DNA of 64,000 nucleotides from Hexactinellida sp. DTS-2022 (taxonomy: Eukaryota; Porifera; Hexactinellida). A program made the position numbers and the translations under genes. The stretch lies in contig JAPNXP010000004.1 in NCBI GenBank assembly GCA_028753945.1, positions 3,906,001 through 3,970,000 on the forward strand, written 5' to 3'. This document shows positions 12,242 through 23,471 of this stretch, one piece after another. Each line of letters starts with the position of its first letter. The stretch's first letter is position 1. The notes below the pieces were generated by a model. That model worked only from the letters and a program-made list of their open reading frames with translations, was not told where the DNA came from and did not search any database.

Positions 12242-12540
12242 TCATCAAGTAGTGTTCCCTTATAGTCCAATTCCCTAATTGAAAAATCTCGAATTGTCTA
12301 GTTATCTAATTGTCCAGTTCTCTAATCGTCATGTTCACCATTTGTCCACTTGGGGCCCCAGCGGACAATTATTGACTAGTAATTATGTACAGTGTGATTA
12401 GGGATGTATTAGCACTATTTGATAGTGTATTATAGTACTATTAGCTAGTATAAGGCTCAACCTCCGAATAGCGGACAACCTCTAAATAACGGACAACGAC
12501 TCCGGTCCCAGTGTCCGTTGTTCAGAGGCTCTACTGTATA

Positions 12541-12713
12541 GAGTAGTGTTCGCATAATAGCAATTGCTCTAATAGCAATATTGCTCTATTAGCAAGTTAT
12601 TTTTTGTACCCAAGCGAGCATTTAATGTTAAATTTGTTCCTCTAATAGCAAGTTCGCCTATTAGCAAGGAAATTTCGTGCAAAATGCGACTTGCTATTTG
12701 GCGAACACCACTG
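12541..12713. mobile_element. pogo-like MITE abutting the Tigger element
   Basis: 173 bp with inverted ends 'gagtagtgttcgcataatagc' (left) and CAGTGGTGTTCGCCAAATAGC (right, reverse strand), flanked by TA at 12539-12540 and 12714-12715. It sits two bases beyond the Tigger end, so the two TA duplications are adjacent (TATA). Internal runs of 'taatagcaa' are inverted between the halves. Confidence 0.8.
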
Positions 12714-12860
12714 TATATATATATATAATTTCATTTTAATATCGTTTAGAGCCAAGAACAAAAAGCTGCAAAGAATGGGAAGAAAAGAAACACTCCGTTA
12801 TCACATATTCCAACATGGATGGAATGCTTATTTGAGAATGATTAGTATCGACTATAAATC

Positions 12861-14204
12861 TGCATTACATGTCCTACATGTAAGGATAACCCTGAAATAA
12901 TCATTTTGGATGGTATTACAATGGGCACTATAAGGGAGATCTATGACGTTTTCTCTGGCATAGATCCGAATCAATATATACCATTAGTTCCATTGGCTAC
13001 ACGTATCCTGATAGCAGAACCTAGAGTTAGAAAATTATTAGCAGAGTTTTCTTACAACGGACTAGACAAGGAACAATTTAATGAAATGGTTCGTACTCTA
13101 AATAGCTCTGAGTTAACAGATTATATTCAATATTCTATGGTTGAACAAAACAATCACATTCGAATTAATGGAGATTATCCGATTGTCAACAAAGTTATTG
13201 GGTTAATATCTCGCCACAACCCAATAACTGGATTGTTCCAACTTTCTCTATTGTCAGATACAGAACGGGGATTAGTGGTTGATTTATCACAAGGAAAGTA
13301 TATTACCAAGATTAGTTTTTTATTTATTTGTAATAAAGTTTATGGTCTAAAACTATTATTCAGCTCCATTCCTAACACAAATAACTCTGAAGATCAGACT
13401 TCACTGCATCCCATTATTATTTCACTTCTTAATCACATTCTAAGGAAGTTGGACTTACTCCTAAAGAGCCCTACCCGAAAGCTAGTTGAAATGAAGTCTA
13501 AGTTCGACGAACATTTCAACTATTTTCCTGCATTTACTGATAACTACATGTAAGAACATGTCATTTTAACTTTACCAAAAATTAACATATTCACTATGTG
13601 TATTCTATAGGGTACCTTACTATGAGAAGTGTGAAAAAGATTATTTGGCATGTACCAAAATATATCCTAAACATCGAAGATTTTCACCAGGATTATTAGT
13701 TATGGCCTGCAAGCATAAATACTGCTATGGAATTCAAATATTACGCGAAAGAGAATCTACTATAACTGTATTTAACATGCTCCTTAGGAATTTTAAGAAA
13801 CCACCTTCGATTATTATTTAAGACAATGCTTGTAATCTCCACGCTACTTGCACGATGAGGTATGTTTTTATTAATAATTATGTTATTATATAAACTAGAA
13901 CCTTCGATAATAGGTAGATTTGAATATCCCTTCATTAAGTATTTCCTATTATAGGGATCCAAAACTCTTTCGAAATATAGCATTTTTTATCGATCGTTTT
14001 CATGAAAGAAATCATACTTGCAGCCATTCCTACTCACTAAATTCTGTGAATATAGAAGAAATGCATCAACTCAACAGCCAGATTTGTGAACAACTCATTT
14101 CAACTTTGAGAAGAATAACAACACAGATTTCTTATATGCGTATAGAAAACGTATTTTATAATACACGGTATTTTTTAGCCTCGAACAACATAGATATGTA
14201 TTAA
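12861..14204 (+). pseudogene. KDZ/HMGXB3-like transposase relic, three exons
   Basis: Exon 12861-13549 begins with a CxxC-type zinc motif ('CITCPTCKDNPEIIILDG'), followed by an alpha-helical region. A 61-bp intron (13550 GTAAGA .. AG 13610) joins in frame to an exon with 'LVMACKHKYCYG'. A second intron, 13860 GTATGT .. AG 13954, joins to 'DPKLFRNIAFFIDRFHERNH'. The 'DNACNLH' and 'DRFHERNHTC' motifs are typical of the Kyakuja-Dileera-Zisupton transposase superfamily and its domesticated relative HMGXB3. The lesion is TAA at 13819-13821, directly before DNACNLH. An upstream stop at 12855 and a disturbed 5' part (12770-12860) suggest a lost or frameshifted beginning. The ending is TAA at 14202-14204. 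Confidence 0.65.
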
Positions 14205-14316
14205 TTTATTTTATTTTATCTATTCGGTTTACCTGATTACTATTTAGATATAATAACACAAGCATACTTGAACTTAGTGAGATACTAAAACTATATAGAA
14301 TCAACTCTAAATACTA

Positions 14317-15836
14317 CTACGGGATACAGTATTTGCAAAAAAATGAGTCGATCTTTTCCTTTACGTCACGAAATCCAGTACAAGGTTTGTGATACTAGCG
14401 CGAACAACTTTCACACTTTACCATATGGCTAGAAGCGCATGCTGGCAATTTACAATAGCAAAATAAAGAAATTGAGAGGCTAAATTCTTCATTCACAACT
14501 ATCTTTGATCGTAAACGCCCTTCTATGTTGGGGAAAAGTTTGACTCTCTCAGTACGAAAACAATCACTAAGATGGGACCTCATGTTACTTTGCCGCCAGC
14601 GCTGCAAACATGGGTCTTTTCCACACGCCAGTGTTGTTGCGACTGCTAAGGCGAAACACCGCAATCTGCCCCTCCACGTTGCTGTTGTAGCGAGACAGCA
14701 GTGACTTTGAGCTGTGAAGCTCTGTTAGCATACAATGAGGATATCTGTATATCTAATTCATCTGAGGTTTTTCCGGTGAACATTGAATCGTGTAGCAAAA
14801 CTTTTCTGTCCAGTGTAATTTGTGAAACAACCCAGTGGAGGTGTCCGTCATTATGTATTTGGAAACTTCCTAATGGTGCTTTTACAAACTGCCTGTTCAA
14901 AAATATAAAAGTTTTTATATTTATTATACGTACAAGTAAGTAACTATGTATGATTTAAGTTAAATAAGCTTACCTTTGAAAGAATGGTATCCTGCAGTCC
15001 TAGTATTCCTGGAACATTATTCTTTAATATTTCCTACGAAGCAAGTATGATTAACAAGCACTTAACACCGGACACTTTCAAAGATGGCACTCCTTTTATA
15101 TGTTCTAAATTATGTGAACTCTGAACTAATCTTTACGAGAATGTACGTCTATTTAATTTCTAACAATTTTTTTATAATTACAGATCGTATTAAGAATATC
15201 TTAAATACAAAAATTGGGTAATTAACTTACACAAAAAGCATTTATTGTATTCCCAGTCAGAAATGTATCAGAAGTGGATAATTCAAGTAAACAATGAGAG
15301 CGTAGTTCCTCACACAACACCTTTGAAATCACAGTTGGTAGTGGCATAATCGGTGTGGAAAATTTCTCGGCAAGAGATTCTATTTTAAAAGGGTGCTCAG
15401 TTTGCCATCCGGGTAAATATTCTTTCGAGATAGAATTATCTTCTACAGTTACTTGTGGGATTTCTGCTATAAGTTCAAAAGAGCTAGAAAAACTTTCGCT
15501 TATGTCATCATCTTCCAAAGCCTGAGAGAGTAAATCACTAATACTTAGTTCTTTATGTGAGTTTACAGCAACATGATTTTTATTCGAGTTGGCATAGTTG
15601 CTAAAGTTGTTCGCAGGGAAACTCTGAGGACAAATTTGAGAAGAAGTGGGATAATGTATTTTATGGACAGGCGATGCAAGGGGTGACCTATCCCGGATGT
15701 TGTCATGTGCGGGGTTGGAAATATTTTGTGCTGTCAAGAAGCTTTTGTATGACTTTAATAACTTTTGTAGTTTTTCTTTCGAAAATCGTTTCATATTCTT
15801 AAAAGGAATATCATCATCCCACCATATAGGTTTCAT
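14317..15836 (-). pseudogene. Ulp1-like cysteine protease with C-terminal PHD finger, three exons
   Basis: Exon 1 (15836-15231) starts ATG and opens with 'WWDDDIPFKN'; it ends at a GTAAGT donor. Exon 2 (15033-14974, 20 codons) contains 'GILGLQDTILSK' and ends at GTAAGC. Exon 3 (14888-14317) carries the C48 protease core: His in 'GHLHWVVSQ', Asp in 'VLLHDSMF', Gln and Cys in 'LQQQRGGADCG'. All junctions are phase 0. After the catalytic Cys there is a one-base frameshift (about 14655-14662), then a helical stretch and a C4HC3 PHD finger ('FCYCKLP', 'KCESC', 'YHKPC', 'FCKYC'). A TAG at 14395-14397 sits where a PHD tryptophan is expected. It is tail-to-tail with the KDZ relic, 112 bp apart, which suggests one transposon encoded both. 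Confidence 0.7.
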
Positions 15837-15849
15837 ACTCTCATTACCA

Positions 15850-16390
15850 TAGAATCTGTAATATTCACCTATAGTAATTTAGTAAAGATAATACAGGGCC
15901 GTAGGAGCAGGTGCGGCAGGTGCGGCCTTAGCCGCACCAATAATTTTGGTGAACCACATAAATAATCGGGCCAACATTTAAATCACCGACAACTATAGGA
16001 GCGGCATAATGGTAATGGTAAACACAACTGCGACAGGTGTGGCATAGGTGCTGCTGCCACCGCCAAATTGTTCGGTACCATTATAATATAATTTAATTGT
16101 AACCTGTTACCATTAGATTCTTTAGCAAATAGCACTCTTGCTGCGTTTCAATAAAAACTGTATAACACTAAATTTCATTAGTATTTTGTATTTTTTGTAT
16201 TTCCCTTTAAAAAAATGATTATTGAACAAAATTAGGTTGCTATTAGTCTACCTTGCAATTAACTAATGTCGATTGATGTCAATGATGTGGCAGCTATAAG
16301 ATAAACAAATGTTACTTCTATATTAGTTTATCTCCAAAGCAGCATATTTCGTGGAGTTATTTAGAAAATGTATTAAATCGACCTCCCATA
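15850..16390. other. Spacer, no recognised gene
   Basis: Contains 'taggagcaggtgcggcagg' at about 15902 and inverted-looking 'ggtgcggc'/'gccgcacc' motifs, perhaps a degraded MITE. Otherwise AT-rich and featureless. Confidence 0.4.
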
Positions 16391-16612
16391 TTGAAACTAA
16401 AATGGAGTAAAGCTCAACTTCTACTTGATATCGCATATTTTGTATGCATATATCCTGGTGAATCGTGTCCACTAATAAAAAGTTTTATTTGTGAAGAAAT
16501 CTTAGAAATTTATATTGTCGGCTATTGTTCACAAACTTTAACATCCCTTAAAGGAAAATGCAGGCTGCAATATTCACTCTATGGGAAAAATATTCTCAAG
16601 GGACAGTATTAG
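16391..16612 (+). CDS. Unrecognised short ORF
   Basis: 73 codons with a mixed composition ('KWSKAQLLLDIAYFVCIYPG', 'SFICEEILEIYIVGYC') that looks more protein-like than its surroundings. I do not recognise a family. It may be an exon of the decayed genes to the left or a fragment of another transposon. No splice sites were established. Confidence 0.2.
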   Translation: MKLKWSKAQLLLDIAYFVCIYPGESCPLIKSFICEEILEIYIVGYCSQTLTSLKGKCRLQYSLYGKNILKGQY

Positions 16613-16851
16613 CTAGTGAAATGTTACGCGCTAGCTCTAGGCTTAATGGACCTCAATTAAAACAAATGATACTTTAGGTCATTTTATTTATCTATTTAAT
16701 ATTTATATTCACTATCATTAAGTCTCATTTTGTTATTTATTTCCTTATTAATAATAATTCCATTTTCTTACATTGTTTGTTTTACTGTGCCGACTATACT
16801 TTAGTATAATGGCACAGTAATGAAATTACGAGTTATTAATAAGTATTGAGA

Positions 16852-16931
16852 CTGTGGCCATTTTGGTTTGTGGCCATTTTGGTTTGTGGCCGTTTTGGTT
16901 GTGGCCGTTTTAGTTTGTGGCCGTTTTGACT
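16852..16931. repeat. Short tandem repeat, 16-bp unit
   Basis: About five copies of 'tgtggccattttggtt' with small changes (gccgttttggtt, gccgttttagtt). Confidence 0.9.
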
Positions 16932-17415
16932 AGAAATCCTGGGTATGTGTATATATTTGTTTGTATGTTACGAGTTGATTGAAGAAAGTGGACGGTTTCC
17001 AAATGTGATTTGTGGCATATAGGGGTAACTTTTGGCACCCGCCAACAAGATGAGGTTTCCACTCAAAATTTCTCACACCTCGACAAGTTATGACGTCATT
17101 GTCACATTTCGAGAACCCTGAAAATTCACTTAATCGCACATAATTCGCGCCCTTTAAGAGATAAATATCTGAAAATTTAATAAAACATGTACATTAATGA
17201 TGCGGACACGTTGGTCACACCAGATCGCCACTATGCTAACTCATTATCGCATGATGACGTAACCACTAAAATTTCACATTGATAAATTTGACTATTTAGG
17301 CCTATTTAAGCTTTATAATCAATGTTAGAAGTATATAAACTACACACCAACCGCGAAGTGGTTGGTGTGTGGTTGTGTTCTGCCGCGAAGCGACCTAGCA
17401 AGCGAAGCGCTCTAG
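16931..17415. repeat. Dispersed repeat with GCGAAGC hairpins at its end
   Basis: Runs from 'tatatttgtttgtatgttac' through 'cacctcgacaagttatgacg' and 'attaatgatgcggacac' to 'ccaaccgcgaagtggttgg' and 'gccgcgaagcgacc'. Related copies lie at 27710-28012, 40080-40370 and, as an inverted pair, 43066-44047. Confidence 0.8.
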
Positions 17416-18285
17416 TGTACTTTGATGTAGTGCGAACATTTTTGGATATTGAGGCAATTGAAAGAGTGTCTATATCGGCCATGACAGCTCGTCAAAGTTA
17501 ACACGTCCGATAGCGTTCGCCGAAGTTGTTTCCCATATAAACTTGTTTAAATTAAGTTATATCGTTTTTTTATACATAGTTGAATTCGGTTTCCAAGTAA
17601 AATTTCCAATAATTTGATATATCACATGACCATATTTGGAAGAATTTTTCCATAGCAACGCTAGAATGTATCACGAATGTGTCAAAAATTCAATTCTCCA
17701 ATTGTGTCCTTAGTACTCCTTACCGAATCGAGTAACCCCTCTTTCGACTCCACTCAACTTCTAATTTTCAAAATGGAGAATTGATCTTTATTCGAATAAT
17801 TAGCAATGATAGAGCTGAAAAGTGTATTATAACTATATAGGAATATGGTATCCAGGTATACATAGCACCCTCCAGAATTGTGATATGTCATCATCTGATG
17901 ACGTTATGGTAATTTTGGTTGCGAATTATCTTGTTTTTCTAGCATACTTTTAACATAGTTAAACGCGTTATAAATGTTCAAAATTGGAACATGGTTATAC
18001 CCAGAAGTAGTTGAATAAAATATATCGAAATTATATATGGAATGTTGACACATTCCTCGGTTGCCATGGAAAATGTATATTTCCTAAAATGTGTCATAAC
18101 TCAAAAATTATGAATGTTATGTAAACTAGGCTGGTACTGATCTATCCGGAATAGATAACTTCCTATTCATCGATAATACATTTTATATGCCTAACTTCAA
18201 TAATTTTTGAGATAGTGAGTCATTACCTAATAATGAATTAAGTGTTAATTATTTCATTATCTCAAAATTCTCGTTGTATTTGTAT
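17416..18285. repeat. Diverged dispersed repeat with ggaatgt-tgac-acattcc palindrome
   Basis: Contains 'tttaacatagttaaacgcg', 'gatacccag'-type text and 'ggaatgttgacacattcctc' (about 18042), shared with 23.64-23.98 kb and, in part, the palindrome at 46.3 kb. No gene seen. Confidence 0.6.
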
Positions 18286-18745
18286 CAGAGATGCAGCGGT
18301 CCGGAAATTTCATGGACCGGACCGGACCGTCATGATTTTTTTCTAGACGGTCCGGACCGGTCCAGACCGTATGATAAAAATATTGGATCAGTCTGGACCG
18401 GTCCAGACCGATCAATGGTCCAGACCGTTATATCCCTTATTTGGACAGTTACAGACCACATAGTAGAGTGGCTAATTATATCCACTTGTATTTATTAGAT
18501 ACTTATTACTTATGTGCTTGTAAACAATAGGAAATAACGGATTGGAGCCTGATCGTTTGTCCAATCTAGGATGAGTCCAGACCTATGAACGGTCCAGACC
18601 GATGAACCGGTCCAGACCGTTATATCGTTAATTTGGACCGGTCCAGACAGCACTTGAAAATAAGCGGACCGGACCGACCTGAAACCGGTCGGTCCGGTCC
18701 GGTCCCGGTCTGGACCGCAGTCCGGTCCAGACCGCTGCATCTCTG
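18286..18745. mobile_element. CpG-rich hAT-like MITE, copy 1
   Basis: Inverted ends CAGAGATGCAGCGG / CCGCTGCATCTCTG around about 460 bp dominated by iterations of 'ggtccggacc' and 'ggtccagaccg'. The flanks do not show a clean 8-bp duplication here, unlike the two other copies. Open frames inside it are artefacts of the iteration. Confidence 0.85.
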
Positions 18746-19470
18746 AAATTTTGTATTAATTTGTATTAATTCTACTTCTGAGTTCGACTGCTTCTATTTA
18801 ATTGTAGTATTTAATAGTTAGGGAATTTTAACTCAAAACCTTGAAAAAAAAAGTTTTTCGAGATTAACTGTAAATCTCGAATAATTTTATAAAATCACGG
18901 CTTAGAGTGTCTGTATGTGTATAATTTTACTCAGGTAGCTGAATGGAGTCGAATGAGGGGTCACTTGATTAAGTAGGAACACAATTTGATAATGGAATTT
19001 TTACACATTCCTAAGACATTCCAGCGTTGCTATGGAATAATTATTCCAAATATGGACATGTGATATATCAAATTGCTGGAAATTTAATGCAGAGTACCAA
19101 TATGGCGATAATAAGTTGATTGGAGCTGATTTGAGAAAGTTAGCTCCAGAAATGTCGGCGATTTACTATGGAAAATCCGAAACTGCAACCCGTGTAAAAA
19201 AAATTCTCACGGGTTTGGGCTTGCAACTTTTTTTCTATGTTTATTTGGCTCCAGAAGAAGACTCTAGTGTAGAAATTGTTTGGTAACAATTTTCTTCAAG
19301 GTTTACCTATGATTTGAGATAAAATTCCCTAACTATAAATACAATGGATTAAATTAAATTTTATTTAATTAGATTAGATTCAGTTACATTATTTAACGAA
19401 TTTTTTGACTCGTGACCACTTGACAAATGTCTCTTGACACCTTGAGGCGTTAATGACATGGCGGAAAATA
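18746..19470. repeat. Diverged repeats between MITE and hairpin
   Basis: Includes a partial relative of the 17.4-18.2 kb repeat ('cacattcctaagacattcc' near 19003) and the sentence-like block 'gacaaatgtctcttgacacc' that precedes hairpins elsewhere. No gene seen. Confidence 0.5.
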
Positions 19471-19587
19471 TCAAAATTTTCCGCTGTAGCGCAGCCTTTG
19501 GAGGCACTACTAATTACCCAACAACCAAATGTAGTGCCTCCAAAAGGAAAAATGATGTTGCTTGTTGGCACAGCTTGCAATTTTGGA
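19471..19587. repeat. Diverged hairpin repeat
   Basis: Arms 'gcctttggaggcactac' / 'gtagtgcctccaaaagg', ending in 'tgcaattttgga'; a diverged member of the hairpin family of the 5' array, in opposite context. Confidence 0.7.
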
Positions 19588-19693
19588 TTATTATTTTACT
19601 GTGTCGACTAAGACGTAGTGGGCCAGCTAGTATTGAATACACTGCCTTTGTTATTATTTTATATTACTGTGCCGACTATACTATAGAATAGCG

Positions 19694-20361
19694 CATACCT
19701 GCCAACCTATTTGAGTCATCCCTGTACGGAGCTCCAATTTCCCCCTATACATTGGTAAAAATCTCTGTACACCCAAAAAACTTCGTCTCGCTCACGTAGG
19801 GAAACACTATACGCTTGATTAGGAATTGTTACTTTAACAAAATGCTACATTTTGAGAGTGAAGACATTTTTTAGGTGTATTTTTGACTTACGATCATTAA
19901 TTTTGTCCCGAATTCGTCGATAATTATCCAATCGATGAAGACTTTGGGCAATCCAATCGATACAAAATTCAGCAATCGATAATCGATAAGTTCTCCCGAT
20001 TGGATTGGATTGGCAACCCTGATTACTAGTTAATAATAATTCATATACTATTTATTCTATAATTAGAGTTCATAATAGTCCTAGTGATTGTAATAATTTG
20101 ATTATCTCAACGGAAGGAACCTTGCTCCAATTGCATAAAACGAGACGTCCCGTCAATTAAACGGGACGTTCCGCTAAAAAAACGGGACGCTAGTCAATTC
20201 TACAGAATTATTACCTAATTGGAATGCTCAGAACTTTATATTTTATTGTTATTGTCACAAAAATGAAATAAGGGTGCAAAAAGCGGGACAAACGTGTCTA
20301 AAAGCGGGACGCGGGACAATTCACAAAATATTTGCCAAAAAGCGGGACGGTTGCCAAGTAT
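19694..20361. mobile_element. TIR element of the CATACCTGCCAACC family
   Basis: Left end CATACCTGCCAACC, right end 'ggttgccaagtat' is its imperfect inverse. The interior has 'cgggacg' iterations. Better-preserved relatives are at 30913-31076 and 61578-62018. Confidence 0.6.
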
Positions 20362-20389
20362 CTGTATATTAAAAGCGGAATTGTTGTGT

Positions 20390-20892
20390 GTTTGTTTGTT
20401 TGTGTGTGTGTTTGTCCAGAATTAATTGGAAAGACTACGAGTCCCAGTAAGCTGAAAATTTGTATACAGGGGTAATTTTGTACTGCGACAACGATCTATT
20501 GGTTTTCTAAGCGAAATAACGGGATTATGACGTCACGGTTGCAAAAAAACAGATATTTTGTACTAGCTAACCAATTTTGCTCCGATCTGTAGAAAATTCA
20601 AATCATTAGACGTACACTAAATTTCTACACCTGATAGCAGTTCACGAATTCCCATTTTACTTCTGATTGTGACACAGTTAATTAATTAGTCCCTGCACTA
20701 ATCAACAATAAATAGTGTATCGTACCAACACAGGTATAGCAAAGTGCAAGTGTGTGTTTGTGTGTGTGTTTGTCCAGAATTAATAGGAAAGACTACGAGT
20801 CCTAGAAAGCTGAAAATTGGCATACAGGGGTAATTTTACACGCTGACAACGATCTATTGGTTTTCTAAGCGAAATAACGGGATTATGACGTC
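20390..20892. repeat. Direct repeat pair of about 150 bp
   Basis: 20395-20540 and 20748-20892 share 'tgtgtgtttgtccagaatta', 'aagactacgagtcc' and 'gacaacgatctattggtttt', ending in 'gggattatgacgtca'. Each starts with a TG-rich stretch. Confidence 0.8.
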
Positions 20893-21960
20893 ATAAACGC
20901 ACATATTTGGGGATAACTCATTCAGTTTTTATTCGATTCGCCCACAATTTTCGATAATAACACAACATGAAATAAGACACACGTATACCAATTTATGGGA
21001 ATGTGACGTCACGTAGGAACTAATTTGGATTCAGCTCTTACATTTTTGGTTCAATCGACAAATAATTTGTCACATTATAAAACAGAATGTATTGCATGTC
21101 TCTAGAAATTTTTATAATTCTCGCACTTAATCTGCGCCAGGCAATAACAAAAATGTAACCTCCTATTGCTGCATCATTGCATATATTGAGGTTTGATGAT
21201 TTAATCTTCACCTACATTATTTCCGAAATTACATACTTGATAAGTCTTGATTAATCCAGTTTGGCTTCCATCAGTTTATTTCTATTCGTGATGTATTTAG
21301 CTTGCGTCAATGACATAAGTATGCATAATATTACTATCAATCTGATTTGTTTGTTAACAAAGAATGCGCTAAGAGTCTCGAATGCATTATTTATTTATTA
21401 CACCTATATTGGCTTCTATAATAAGACTATCAATGGAACCTAGGATTTCTACTAGAAATGAATTAAGTTAAGTAATCTAAGATTTTGGTTCTGCCTAACG
21501 ATGGGATTTATTATGTTAATTATTGCTATCAATTAAATTAAATAATTCACTAACCCAGCTCCTGCAAAATGAATTGTTTATGGTGAGATGTATAAATGTT
21601 TATTACTATTAAATCAAATATTTTGCAACTCCTCTTTAAACCATTATTATGGAGAGATTACACCCAGAGTTAGTAAATTACTTTGCAATACAATTTACTG
21701 AAATAATTAATTGCGTATAATTTACCAACCACATGTCTCAATTTAATTGAGCTAACAAGCTAACCTTTAATATAGCTGAACGAGCTACCCTTAAGAACTA
21801 TTGAGCTATTAATTAACTAATAATTAATAACTATTGAGCAATGAGAATAACTTACTCAACATAATTCCCCAAACAAATTACAGTAATCACAACCCAAAAT
21901 GAATTTTAGGCACGCGTTATTAAGTCACAGTGTGTAATTCACTACCCACAGGTGAACTCA
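20893..21960. other. AT-rich stretch, no gene recognised
   Basis: Non-repetitive AT-rich DNA as far as I can see; short open frames (for example 21261-21443) have no recognisable domain. Confidence 0.4.
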
Positions 21961-21989
21961 TTAGTAATATTATAGCTTTTTGGGAGGGA

Positions 21990-22112
21990 AAGGCCGCGAA
22001 GCGGCCGTTAATTGTATCGCGTAGTGCCTAACACGAACGAACAAAAGTCGCGAAGCGACTTTTGTGAGAGAGTGATCCGTCGCGAAGCGACCGAGACCGA
22101 AGGGCTCGTATT
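21990..22112. repeat. Block of GCGAAGC mini-hairpins, left flank of minisatellite
   Basis: Three tight palindromes with the same core: 'ggccgcgaagcggcc', 'agtcgcgaagcgact' and 'gtcgcgaagcgac', followed by 'gaccgaagggctcgta'. A related block (23290-23370) lies on the other side of the minisatellite in direct orientation. Confidence 0.8.
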
Positions 22113-22224
22113 ATTAAATCTCGATTGTTGTTTGTGTGTGTGTGTGTGTGTGTGTTTGTTTGTTTGTTTGTTTGTTTGTTTGTCCGGATTGTATTAGAGT
22201 GATGGGGGATAAGAAACCGCAATT

Positions 22225-23255
22225 AATATTGGGATATAAACTAACTTTCAAATGTTATAATAGGTAAACAAATGTTATTAAGGTAAACAATTATGCTGAA
22301 CACGAATTTCGCGTTTATAATTTCTCATATTAATATTTGTTGTTGTTGTTTACACAAAATAGGTAAACAAATTAATGAAAATTCAAAATCAACCTAGAAG
22401 TTAGCTTTCAACGGGTATTATAGGTAAACAAGTATGCCGAACACGAATTTCGCGTTTATAAATTTCTCATATTAATATTTGTTGTTGTTGTTTACACAAA
22501 ATAGGTAAACAAATTAATGAAAATTCAAAATCAACCTAGAAGTTAGCTTCCAACGGGTTTATAGGTAAACAAGTATGCTGAACACGATTTTCGCGGTTAA
22601 AATTTTATAATATGAATATTTGTTGTTGTTGTTTACACAAAATAAGTAAACAAATTAATGAATATTCAGAATCAACCTAGAAGTTAGTTTTTAACGAGTA
22701 TTATAGGTAAACAAGTATGCTGAACACGATTTTCGCGGTTAAAATTTTCTAATATGAATATTTGTTGTTGTTGTTTACACAAAATAGGTAAACAAATTAA
22801 TGAAAATTCAGAATCAACCTAGAAGTTAGTTTTTAACGAGTATTATAGGTAAACAAGTATGCTGAACACGAATTTAGCGTTTAAAATTTTCTAATATGAA
22901 TATTTGTTGTTGTTGCTTACACAAAATAGGTAAACAAATTAATGAAAATTCAGAATCAACCTAGAAGTTAGTTTTCAACGGGTATTATAGGTAAACAAGT
23001 ATGCTGAACACGAATTTAGCGTTTAAATTTTATAATATGAATATTTGTTGTTGTTGTTGTTGTTGTTTACTCAAAATAGCTAAACAATTTAATGAAAATT
23101 CAAAATCAACCTAGAAGTTAACTTTCAATAGGTATTATAAGTAAACAAGTGTGCTGAACACGAATTTCGCATTTATAAAATTCTAATATGAGTATTTGTT
23201 GTTGTTGTTGTTGTTTACACAAATAGGTAAACAAATTTATGAAAATTAGATAGCT
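22225..23255. repeat. Minisatellite, about 142-bp unit, seven copies plus partial
   Basis: Starts of 'aggtaaacaaattaatg' at 22361, 22503, 22644, 22785, 22928, 23078 and 23225 give spacings of 141-150 bp. Each unit also carries 'aggtaaacaagtatgctgaa' and a (TTG)n run of variable length just before 'tttacacaaaat'. Length differences come mainly from the TTG run. Confidence 0.92.
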
Positions 23256-23471
23256 ATCTACCATTTCCATGGTAGAAAATGTGAGGAGTAAGGCCGCTCA
23301 GCGGCCGTTAACTTGAGGTGCGTAGCACCGATCTGTTGCAAAGCGACCGAGACCGAAGGGCTCGTAATAATAATATACCAAAGCACTAAGATCAGACTGG
23401 GCCACTATACTATAGTATAGTCGGCACAGTAATTATTGCAAATATAATTGAACTTAATTTATTTTGCTGTA

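Larger units (their letters stand above)
9533..12536 (+). mobile_element. Tigger/pogo-type DNA transposon carrying a HIRAN ORF
   Basis: Ends CAGTGGAGCCTC at 9533 and its inverted match GAGGCTCTACTG ending at 12536 are flanked by TA at 9531-9532 and 12537-12538, the target of the Tc1/mariner superfamily. Subterminal copies of 'ctctaaataacggac' and 'aatagcggac' occur at both ends (about 9560-9680 and 12465-12500) and probably bind transposase. The interior holds a minus-strand HIRAN ORF and a plus-strand CENP-B/DDE_1-type transposase, diverging from a 365-bp gap. The transposase has two stops, so this copy is non-autonomous. Confidence 0.9.

Noticed and set aside
18274-18740. Open frames inside the CpG-rich MITEs
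   Set aside because: They result from iteration of 'ggtccagaccg' and lie inside a defined MITE with TIRs.
22012-22222. ORFs over the TG/TTTG repeat
   Set aside because: They translate to simple Val-Cys or Thr-Asn runs from microsatellite DNA.
22225-23255. CRISPR-like regular repeats
   Set aside because: Whole 142-bp units are repeated without unique spacers; this is a minisatellite.
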